The notes under the pieces: generated by a model | Databases searched by the model: none | Told to the model about the DNA's origin: nothing | Seen by the model: only the letters and a program-made list of their open reading frames with translations | Source of the DNA: CAVSWN01 sp046728115 | Lineage (GTDB): Bacteria; Acidobacteriota; Vicinamibacteria; Vicinamibacterales; CAVVIG01 | Direction of reading: 5' to 3' | Assembly: GCA_046728115.1 (NCBI GenBank) | Contig: JBKPDW010000408.1 | Span: 1-7,567, forward strand | Length of the DNA: 7,567 nucleotides | Part shown: piece after piece, positions 1 to 5,634 of the stretch | How the letters are laid out: the number at the start of each line of letters is the position of its first letter | Position numbering within the stretch: the stretch's first letter is position 1 | Translations under genes and position numbers: made by a program

Positions 1-2
1 CT

Positions 3-287
3 CCCCATCTCGAGGACCTCTGGGCAATCCACTTTTCTGAGCTCGGCGGACAGGAGTACACCGTTCCCGGCATGTTCATCGCCAACTCGTTCGATGATCC
101 GCAGCCTGCTATCCCCATCTCACCGATGACACCGCCGGCGCGCGGAACGCAAGGGCCACCGCCACCCTCGCACAACGGGATGGCGCATTGGATCAAAGTG
201 TCCGCTCAGACCGATGGCACCTTCACGGTCACGAACCAGCGCAACGGGTTCAGCAAGACCTACCGGGCGGTTTCTGGCACAAACTAG
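3..287 (+). CDS. C-terminal end of a protein, possibly an MBL-fold hydrolase (5' partial)
   Basis: The frame is open from the first complete codon of the window to a TAG at 285-287, so this is the last 94 residues of a gene that begins upstream. The visible part has a hydrophobic and acidic stretch (LEDLWAIHFSEL, then VPGMFIANS), a Pro-rich linker (TPPARGTQGPPPPSHNG), and a C-terminal block reading HWIKVSAQTDGTFTVTNQRN then GFSKTY. From memory, that last block resembles the extreme C-terminus of some MBL-fold (ComEC-like) metallo-hydrolases, where it follows the catalytic domain. None of the metal ligands are in the window, so this family call is an inference. An internal ATG at 72 exists but is not needed as a start. 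The next gene begins 30 bases downstream on the same strand. Confidence 0.6.
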   Translation, partial: PHLEDLWAIHFSELGGQEYTVPGMFIANSFDDPQPAIPISPMTPPARGTQGPPPPSHNGMAHWIKVSAQTDGTFTVTNQRNGFSKTYRAVSGTN

Positions 288-304
288 AGCAGTCCTCGCG
301 TCGC

Positions 305-311
305 AAAGGAG
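305..311 (+). promoter_or_regulatory. Ribosome binding site of the small secreted-protein gene
   Basis: The sequence AAAGGAG lies 6 bases before the ATG at 318. It is a strong Shine-Dalgarno match and supports that start codon. Confidence 0.6.
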
Positions 312-317
312 AAAGCG

Positions 318-569
318 ATGAAGGTCCCACCCGTCGCGAACGGTGTTGCTGTTGCCATCGCTCTTGCGCTCGCGTGTTCGACCGCGCAGGCCCAATGGTC
401 GATCGGTCCGGTCGGTGGGTATCAGGCGACGCCTGGCAAAAATCGTTACCTCTATCTGGTGTTCGCCAATCCTGTCCCCGGCATGGATTATGGTGAGTCC
501 GCCGTTATGGTGAGTCCGGAAGAAGCGCGATGCCGTGGCGCGGTGTCCTTCCGGGCGCCCTTCGCATAA
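318..569 (+). pseudogene. Small secreted protein gene, 3' end replaced by a mobile element
   Basis: I do not recognise the family. The ATG at 318 has a good ribosome binding site. Residues 1-25 form a clear Sec signal peptide: Lys at position 2, a hydrophobic core VAVAIALALA, and a likely cleavage site AQA|QW after residue 25. The mature part begins QWSIGPVGGYQATPGKNRYL and has an aromatic, beta-like composition. The inverted repeat of the outer mobile element starts at 488, inside codon 57 of this frame. Everything after about residue 56 (GMD) is therefore element sequence, and the TAA at 567-569 is an accidental stop. The natural gene was probably longer, and I find no matching 3' part right of the element. 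It could still be expressed as an 83-residue chimera. It lies 30 bases after the preceding gene, possibly in one operon. Confidence 0.65.
488..518 (+). repeat. Left terminal inverted repeat of the outer element, with internal tandem copies
   Basis: Two direct copies of TTATGGTGAGTCCG lie at 488-501 and 505-518, a 17-bp period. Bases 488-514 match the reverse complement of 5455-5481 at 25 of 27 positions. A further weak inverted match, CATAATTCCT at 565-574 against CATAATCCCT (minus strand, 5391-5382), lies inside each end. The doubled arms are plausible recombinase binding sites. Confidence 0.85.
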
Positions 570-785
570 TTCCTACAGAGCCTCCAGCCATGTCAGGAGG
601 TCCTTCGACAGACGCGCCGCCTTCGGCGTGGTCGACGTCGGTGATCCTGCGATGGCCAGCGCCTCGCGCTTCATGCCGACATCGATCTGCACGTACACCT
701 CCGTTGACTTCACGTCGGCATGACCGAGAAAGTCCTTGATCGTGATGAGCGGAATGCCGGCCTGGAGCAGGTGCATGGCCTTGGT

Positions 786-791
786 GTGCCG
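786..791. repeat. Left copy of the 6-bp direct repeat flanking the inner element
   Basis: GTGCCG here and at 2340-2345 flanks the inserted 1548 bp. One copy is part of the R3 reading frame (minus-strand codons CGG CAC, Arg-His of box II). The second copy is either a target duplication or a staggered-cut overlap sequence. Confidence 0.75.
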
Positions 792-815
792 CCTATTCCG
801 CATGCGGAATAGGCG
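790..815. repeat. 26-bp perfect palindrome at the left end of the inner element
   Basis: The half-site CGCCTATTCCGCA is followed directly by its exact reverse complement. It contains two opposed copies of the element's terminal octamer (CTATTCCG at 793-800 and CGGAATAG at 805-812) separated by CATG. The right end has only one copy of the octamer (CGGAATAG, 2333-2340). Confidence 0.9.
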
Positions 816-816
816 T

Positions 817-845
817 CACTATTCCGTGTCCCGGACTATGCCGAG
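817..845 (+). repeat. Left terminal inverted repeat of the inner element
   Basis: CACTATTCCG, a 7-base variable stretch, then GACTATGCCGAG. It pairs with the reverse complement of 2314-2342 with 3 mismatches, all in the variable stretch. Confidence 0.8.
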
Positions 846-925
846 CGACGTGAGACACCGTCGCGGTCAGGCCAGAAATTGCGGCTGAAAAACGACAGAA
901 GGCTGGTCACGCACTCGGCATAGTC
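834..925 (+). repeat. Composite end unit, left copy (internal inverted repeat plus direct repeat)
   Basis: The unit begins GACTATGCCGAG (834-845) and ends with its reverse complement CTCGGCATAGTC (914-925). In between it has GCTGAAAA and CAGAA in the same order and orientation as the unit at 2257-2325. Both inner-element ends thus carry a related unit in direct orientation, besides the outer inverted repeats. This stretch also accounts for most of the non-coding space between the two recombinase remnants here. Confidence 0.6.
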
Positions 926-935
926 TGTGTGTCGC

Positions 936-1903
936 CTACAGGCTGTTGAGGAAAGCAAGGAGCTCGTCGCCAGGTCGATAGCGACCAGGCGTGCCATTGA
1001 GTGGTGTGGTCTTGGCGAGCGCCTGCTCCTTCATCGCCAACGTCGCCTCCAGGTAGATCTGCGTCGTTTCAACGGATTCGTGCCCGAGCCACATGGCGAT
1101 CACCGATCGGTCCACGCCCGCTTGCAGCAGGTCGAGGGCCATCGTGTGACGCAGGACATGTACCGTGACGCGTTTGTCTTTCAGGGATGGGCAGACCTTG
1201 GCGGCGGCGGCGCAGTGTTTGACCATGAGATACTGGATGCCGTCGGGACTCAGTCGCGTACCCCGGGCATTCGGGAATAGCATCCGTCCATCACCGCGTC
1301 GCGGTTCGCGGAGCCAGGTTTTCAACACGGCGACGGTCGGTTTGGCCAGCGGGGTGCATCGTTCCTTTCGCCCTTTCCCAATCACACGAACGTGAGCACC
1401 CGGACCGAGGGTGACGTCCTCGCAGGTCAGGCCGGTCATTTCGGAGAGACGGAGTCCCGTCTGCACCGCCATCAGGAGGAACGCGTGATCGCGCCGGCCG
1501 AACCAGGTGCGCTGATCAGGTGCCGCCAGCACCGCCTGCACCTCTGACCGTGTGAGAAAACGAACCAAGGTCCGCGTAACTGCGCCGCATGGGCGGGCGC
1601 TTCGAAGGCGGCGTAGCGAAAGAACGAGTGGATGGCGGTCAGCCGGAGATTCCGACTCCGGACGCTCAGCCTTCGCTGTCTCTCCAACTGATCGAGAAAT
1701 GCCACGACCAACGGCGCGTCAATCGCGTCCAACGGCAGTCGCGCCGGTGACGTGTGCAGTCGCTGGTGCGCAAAGGTCAACAGCAGACGGAACGTATCGC
1801 GGTACGAACTGATCGTATGCGGACTCGCCTGGCGTTGCTGCATCAGCCGCTGTGTGAAGAACCGTTCCAATAACGGCGCGAAACTGATACTGGTGGTCGT
1901 CAT
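936..1903 (-). pseudogene. R3': third tyrosine recombinase of the inner trio, frameshifted by an internal deletion
   Basis: Starts at ATG 1903 (MTTTSISFAP), which overlaps the stop of the preceding gene in ATGA. The N-terminal SAM-like domain (SPHTISSYRDTFRLLL, then SRNLRLTAIHSFFRY) is read to about 1572. The C-terminal catalytic domain is in another frame from 1568 to a TAG at 936-938. It is complete: TGLRLSEM (box I Arg), GKGRKERC (Lys), HVLRHTMA (box II His and Arg), WLGHESVETTQIY (His and Tyr). Aligning by eye with R3, the linker between the domains is about 11 codons short. This suggests a deletion of about 34 bases, which also explains the frame change. A separate C-terminal domain starting at a TTG near 1568 could be made but would lack the core-binding domain. 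It is closely related in design to R3 but clearly diverged. Confidence 0.85.
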
Positions 1904-2216
1904 GACTGACCCTCCCACCACCGCTCAAGGCGGGACGTCGCCTCTCGCATCAGCTCGGGCCAGGCACTGAGTACCAAAACGTATCGCCGACGTGAACATG
2001 ACCGAGATAAGCGGACAAGATGGGCAAGCGTCGTTCGGGGTCGGCGCCGGCGCGATACCATCGCACCAGCGTTGTGACCGCGAATCGGTGCCGCAGATCA
2101 TGCAAACGCGCGTATCCCTGAGCCCGCGCCCAGTCTGCAAATCCCTGAATCTCTGTTGCGACCGGTCCCGACGGCGGCTGCGACAATGCGATGTCGCCAT
2201 CAACGATGTACGGCAT
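1900..2216 (-). pseudogene. Fused remnant: start of a first trio gene joined to the end of a second trio gene
   Basis: Starts at ATG 2216 with a strong Shine-Dalgarno AAGGAG 5 bases upstream (minus strand 2227-2222). The first about 36 residues (MPYIVDGDIALSQPPSGPVA, then FADWARAQGY) look like the N-terminus of first-position trio recombinases. The reading then passes straight into ARLHDLRHRFAV, box II of a second-position recombinase, and on to YLGHVHVGDTFWY with the nucleophile Tyr (codon 1973-1971). About 250 residues that should separate these motifs are absent. One missing base directly after the Tyr codon shifts the frame to an early stop at 1950. Read in the other frame, the normal tail LSAWPELMREATSRLERWW follows to a TGA at 1902-1900 that overlaps the next start. 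The N-terminal assignment is from memory of the family; the C-terminal one is firm. Confidence 0.75.
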
Positions 2217-2221
2217 GTCGG

Positions 2222-2227
2222 CTCCTT
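2222..2227 (-). promoter_or_regulatory. Ribosome binding site of the fused recombinase remnant
   Basis: AAGGAG on the minus strand, 5 bases before ATG 2216, inside a purine-rich run (GGGGGAAGGAG). It supports 2216 as the original start of the first gene of the inner trio. Confidence 0.55.
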
Positions 2228-2256
2228 CCCCCTTTTCACAGGGAATCGAAGGAACG

Positions 2257-2325
2257 AACTATGCCGACTGACCGTGGAACTACATGCTGAAAATCTGGGG
2301 CAGAACGGACCTACTCGGCATAGTC
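2257..2325 (+). repeat. Composite end unit, right copy
   Basis: Starts AACTATGCCGAC, contains GCTGAAAA and CAGAA, and ends ACTCGGCATAGTC (2313-2325). It is about 22 bases shorter in the middle than the left copy. Confidence 0.55.
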
Positions 2326-2342
2326 GGGAACGCGGAATAGTG
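2314..2342 (-). repeat. Right terminal inverted repeat of the inner element
   Basis: On the plus strand it reads CTCGGCATAGTC, 7 bases, then CGGAATAGTG. It matches 817-845 in inverted orientation at 26 of 29 positions. It lies just inside and overlaps the 6-bp repeat GTGCCG. Confidence 0.8.
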
Positions 2343-2345
2343 CCG
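2340..2345. repeat. Right copy of the 6-bp direct repeat flanking the inner element
   Basis: This GTGCCG is identical to 786-791. On the minus strand it is the in-frame CGG CAC after the HTI codons of R3. Confidence 0.75.
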
Positions 2346-3130
2346 GATTGTGTGTGGGCTGATGCCCGACCGGCGGAGACTCGCCATTGAGGCGCGTGCG
2401 CGGTCGATGTACTTTATGAACACGTAGCGGGCGCCGTGGCGCTTCAACGGCTGCCCGTACCGATTGCGAAACAACGGACCGCGATCGTCGAGCGCACGGC
2501 CGACACGTGCGAGGTACCGGCTCACGAGACGGGCGGTCTGCGGCAGCAGTGGACAGAGGCGCTCGCGTCGGCCTTTGCCGTGGAGTCGCGCGACCGCGGG
2601 CGATAGGAGCCGGATATCGCTCGGCGTCAGGTCGAGCAGCTCTTGGATGCGGGCCCCGGTGTCGTACAGCAGGGCGAGCAGCACATAGTCGCGCTCACCG
2701 TCGATCGTCGTGCGGTTCATCTGCGCCAGCAGATGGGCGAGCTCCGCTTCCGTGAGGTAGCCGAGGAGCGGACGCGTTGCCTTCTTTACGGGAATGGCCA
2801 GCACGCGATGACACGCGAGGGCGCAGTCGGGGTGGCCGTCGAGGACGTCCCGGAAGAAGCTGTGAATCGCGGCCAGGCGCGCGTTGCGGGTCCGCACCGA
2901 ATTGCGGCGCGTCGTTTCGAGGTCCGTGAGAAACCGCAGGATCAGATCCGGGGTTAAATCGTCGATCTGCAGGGCCGCCACCGGTCGGTGGCAGGCGTCC
3001 GCGGCGAATCGGAGCAGCAGTTTGAGCGCGTCTCGATAGGACTTGGTGGTGTGCGGACTGGCATTGTGCTCCACGGCGAGGTGGCGCACGAAGAAGGCGG
3101 TCACGAGCCTCGCGAGGTCAGGGGCCGCCG

Positions 3131-4134
3131 TCATGACTGGCCTCCCTCACGGATCAGGTATCCGAACCGGCGCTCGTGCCGCCGAGCGATCTCGCCCACC
3201 ATGTCGGCCGTGAGCTGCAAGTACCGTTGCGAGCTGGCCAGGCCCACGTGCCCGAGGTGCGTCGCCAAGGCCGGCAAGCGAGCGCCCAGATCGGCCTCTT
3301 GCTGGTACCACACCAACAGTCTGAGGACCGCGAATCCGTGACGGAGATCGTGGAGGCGGAGTGAACGGCCGGCGCTGTGACGAGGAATGTCGGCGCGCGG
3401 AGCACTTGGTGGAACGCCGTGGTGAGCGCGGTGTGAGAGTACGGTCGGCCGGACGCGGTTGAAAAGAACGGCGCGTCCGGGCTCCGCGAGCCCAGGTGGC
3501 GCTCGATCGTCGTGCGGCAGCGGTCAAGTCGAGCCGCGACGTCGGACGCGAGAGGAACGAGACGAGACTTGCCAAACTTGGTGTCGCGTACGCGCAGCAC
3601 GGCGCCGACGAGATCGACGTCCGCGATGGTGAGCCCGAGCACTTCGCCCGTCCGTAGTCCGGTGAAGTACAGGAGTACCAGGACGGTGCCCAAGACGGTG
3701 TTGCAAATAGGGGACCACGGCCTCGTCCCCAGGTGCTCCCACGCGGTGAGGAATCGACGGCCCTCCTCCTGTGACAGCACACGGGCCACGAAGGTGCGGC
3801 GGTGAATGGCCAAGAATCGCGGCGCTGGCACCGCCGTCCGCGGCTGATCGAGCGCGAGAAACCGGCAAACCTGACGGATCAGGCTGAGTCGGTGCGCGCG
3901 CGTGGTCTCTGATTCCTCGCCTCTGCGCGCGACATACCGTCGCACCACGTCCAGCGTGATCACCGGGTCGTCGGCGTCGAGGGTCGTGGTCAGGAACCGA
4001 TCAAGGAGGCGCAGGGCACGCGCTTCGTCATCGTAGCGACACCCTGCGGCCCGTTTGAACGCGAGAAAGCGCGACAAGGCCTCCGTCAGCGGCGACGAGA
4101 ACGTGGGCACCGGAAGCGACGTGCGCGTGATCAT
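3131..4134 (-). pseudogene. R2: second tyrosine recombinase of the outer trio, one frameshift
   Basis: Starts at ATG 4134 (MITRTSLPVP), overlapping the R1 stop by ATGA, and ends at a TGA at 3133-3131 overlapping the R3 start. Residues 15-100 form the SAM-like core-binding domain; Arg161 in TGLRTGEVLG is box I; Lys186 in DTKFGKSR is the catalytic lysine. After FHQVLR the frame is lost in a GC run at 3391-3400. Adding one base there restores DIPRHSAGRSLRLHDLRH, then GFAV (box II), LGHVGLASSQRY (His and nucleophile Tyr) and a normal tail ending IREGGQS. With that correction the protein is 334 residues with every catalytic residue. In the literal frame translation continues to 3154 without box II or Tyr. 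It may be genuine decay or a base-calling error in the GC run. Confidence 0.85.
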
Positions 4135-5339
4135 GCGCGCACCTCGGCTTCCGACAGCGCCACACGGCCGAGCGCGGCCAGATTGACCGTCGCGTATCCA
4201 TCGTCGTGTCAGTCGACTGATGGCCGAGCCCGTCGGCGATCGACTTGATTGGACAATCGGCCGCAAGCAGTCGGCTCGCGAGCGTGTGCCCAAACACGTA
4301 CAACCCGCGACCGCCGGGTGGCTGGTCGAGATCAGTCCGGCGGAAGATCGGCGCGGCGCCCGGTGACGGATAAAATCTCGCGCGCGGTCGTCTTGGGACG
4401 GCCATCGCGAAGATAGACCACCAATGCGTCTGCAATCTCGGGCAGCAACGGGAGCGTCAACGGTCGGCCGGTTTTCGCTTGTCGAATCGCGATCAGGCCC
4501 CGTCGCCAGAGCACATCGTCGAGGCGGAGCTGCCGAATGTCTGACGGCCGCATTCCGTAGCGGATGGCGAGCAAGAGTACGGCGTAGTCCCGCCGTCCGA
4601 CCGCACTTGATTGATCGACCGCGGCGAGCACGCGGTCGACATCCTCGGTCGCTAGCACATCCCGCACCTGAGCCTGCCGCATCTGGCGGCCGATGATCAC
4701 GGCCGCTCGCAGATCCGCGGGTAGCCGCGCCTCTTGGTACGCGCACCGCAAGAAACTCCTCAGGGTGACACCATACGTCCGCCGCGTCGCGAGCTTCTGG
4801 CGCGCAATCTGGAGAAAGAACTGCTGAATAGGTGCGACGTGCAGCTCGGGCAACGTCGCCACCCGCGTCTGGTCCCAGAACTCGGCCATCAGGGTCAACT
4901 GCCACACGCGCTTCCGCACCGTGCGTGCGGCGAGGCCACGATGCTCCTGCAGAAACGTGGTGTGCGCCTGGAGGGCGGACTCGATCCACCCAGGCCCCGC
5001 GTGGGCCACCGCCGTCCCGACACGTCGACGAAACGTCCCGTCTGCATCCGTTTCGAGGAAGATGCGCACCGACGCGCGCATCGGCGTCGACGCGGTCCGG
5101 CGCGGCAGACGCCGCGCGAGGTACTCCTGCACCTCCCGTGCGTGAACGGTCTGCAGCAGGACGATGCCGCGCGCATCGCAGTCGGCGGTGAACCGCAACC
5201 ACTCGCGCAGATGCTGCGCCACGACTTCTTTCGAGTACTGGCGGCTGAGCAGTGCTGGCGCGACGTGGTCAATTCGCGACTTGTGCGGCGAGGCTCGATA
5301 GCGCTGAACCTGGTCGGCGAAATAGTAGTCAGCGAACAT
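4131..5339 (-). pseudogene. R1: first tyrosine recombinase of the outer trio, degenerate
   Basis: I chose ATG 5339 (MFADYYFADQ) because AAGGAGG (minus strand 5352-5346) lies 6 bases upstream; a longer in-frame start at 5378 has no such support. The N-terminal region to about residue 215 is the core-binding part. Arg264 in RYGMRPSDIRQL is box I and Lys289 in RQAKTGRP is the catalytic lysine. The frame breaks near 4375 after TTAREI and shifts again near 4355. It continues as GLYVFGHTLASRLLAADCPI and GLGHQSTDTTM, then shifts back near 4203 to YATVNLAALGRVALSEAEVR and a TGA at 4133-4131 overlapping R2. The changes are consistent with base losses that return to the starting frame. Box II should read H-x-x-R-H but has Y-V-F-G-H, so both catalytic His and Arg are gone. 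The region between LxxxRAP and box II also seems short. It is a pseudogene. Confidence 0.85.
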
Positions 5340-5345
5340 GGTGTC

Positions 5346-5352
5346 CCTCCTT
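5346..5352 (-). promoter_or_regulatory. Ribosome binding site of R1
   Basis: AAGGAGG on the minus strand, 6 bases before ATG 5339, is a near-consensus Shine-Dalgarno sequence. R2 and R3 have no comparable independent site; their ATGA overlaps suggest translation coupled to R1. Confidence 0.65.
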
Positions 5353-5454
5353 CGAGGCCGCAAACGCACTCGCCTCAAAGCAGGGATTATGGGAAGGAAG
5401 CCGAACGGAACGACGCGATGACGCGCAGATGGTCAGCGGAAACGAACCCGGCCG

Positions 5455-5481
5455 CTCACCATAACGGGCGACTCACCATAA
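5455..5481 (-). repeat. Right terminal inverted repeat of the outer element, with internal tandem copies
   Basis: The 10-mer CTCACCATAA occurs at 5455-5464 and 5472-5481, the same 17-bp period as at the left end but in opposite orientation. The only differences from the left repeat over 27 bases are a CG/GC swap in the 7-base spacer between the copies. Confidence 0.85.
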
Positions 5482-5634
5482 CCCGTGTCTGACGCTGTGT
5501 GACAGCGGATCAACCGTTGCCATCCACAGGCGGAGCAGGAGGTGCAGGGATTGCACCGTCAAAGGGGTGGTCGCTCGATTCAGGCCGCATTCCTGGCGTG
5601 ACGCTGTGGCACGCCGTCCGCCACCGCGCCGGAT
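5482..5634. other. Non-coding leader between the outer element and the IS91-type transposase
   Basis: No gene is supported in these 153 bases. Two small perfect hairpins are present: CGCTGT/ACAGCG at 5493-5507 (3-base loop) and GGTGCA/TGCACC at 5541-5557 (5-base loop). The 10-mer TGACGCTGTG occurs twice, at 5490-5499 and 5599-5608. IS91-type elements have short structured end sequences (terIS upstream, oriIS downstream of the transposase), so this may include the left end of that element. The exact end cannot be fixed from the sequence alone. Confidence 0.4.

Larger units (their letters stand above)
792..2339 (-). mobile_element. Inner element: deletion derivative of a second recombinase trio
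   Basis: The boundaries come from the exact restoration of R3 when this segment is removed and from the flanking 6-bp repeat. The ends carry a 29-bp imperfect inverted repeat (817-845 and 2314-2342, 26 of 29 matching) ending in CTATTCCG. The cargo is two damaged minus-strand recombinase genes, a fused first/second-gene remnant (2216-1900) and a third gene (1903-936), again joined by an ATGA overlap. These proteins differ clearly from R2 and R3, so the inner element is a separate lineage rather than a copy of the outer one. A full trio would be about 3.2-3.5 kb, so about 2 kb has been lost from its interior. Confidence 0.8.
573..3134 (-). pseudogene. R3: third tyrosine recombinase of the outer trio, split by an insertion
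   Basis: A tyrosine recombinase (phage integrase superfamily) would cut and rejoin DNA at the element ends through a covalent 3'-phosphotyrosine. The 5' part runs from ATG 3134 to 2340 and holds the N-terminal SAM-like core-binding domain (about residues 5-100), box I Arg162 in TGARIQEL, Lys187 in HGKGRRERL, and the start of box II (HTIRH, His261 and Arg264). The 3' part runs from 785 to the TAG at 573-575, with LGHADVKSTEVY giving His287 and nucleophile Tyr296. The two parts are separated by the inner element. Deleting 786-2339 (or 792-2345) joins ...HTIRH to TKAMHLLQAG exactly and in frame, giving 335 residues, normal for the family. As it stands the gene would end in a 284-residue protein without Tyr. 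Its start overlaps the stop of R2 (ATGA). Confidence 0.9.
488..5481 (-). mobile_element. Outer recombinase-in-trio (RIT-like) element, interrupted
   Basis: The element is delimited by matching terminal inverted repeats at 488-514 and 5455-5481. It contains three consecutive tyrosine recombinase genes on the minus strand, joined by two ATGA overlaps at 4131-4134 and 3131-3134. Three tandem, coupled, mutually diverged tyrosine recombinases between inverted repeats are the defining layout of RIT elements. Without the 1548-bp inner insertion plus one copy of its 6-bp repeat, the genes span about 3.2 kb, a typical RIT size. The left end interrupts the secreted-protein gene. I see no convincing target duplication directly outside 488 and 5481. 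All three recombinases are damaged, so the element is probably immobile on its own. The assignment to RIT rests on architecture rather than database comparison. Confidence 0.8.

Noticed and set aside
488..518. The tandem TTATGGTGAG copies as the start of a CRISPR or microsatellite
   Set aside because: There are only two copies with a 7-base gap, and the same doubled unit in inverse orientation at 5455-5481 identifies them as element ends.
3154..5202. A 682-codon open frame on the minus strand
   Set aside because: It is a chance read-through: its first two thirds are out of frame with R1, and only the part from 4134 to about 3400 is R2. It is covered by the separate R1 and R2 entries.
936..5339. 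Reading the tandem recombinases as an integron or a prophage attachment module
   Set aside because: There is no IntI-specific signature, no attC-like cassettes, no tRNA, and no phage structural genes. Three coupled recombinases between inverted repeats fit a trio element better.
5386..5415. CATAAT on the minus strand as a -10 box for the trio operon
   Set aside because: The hexamer 17 bases upstream (GTCGTT) does not resemble a -35 box, and a CATAAT is also found at the other element end, so it is more likely part of the end sequence.
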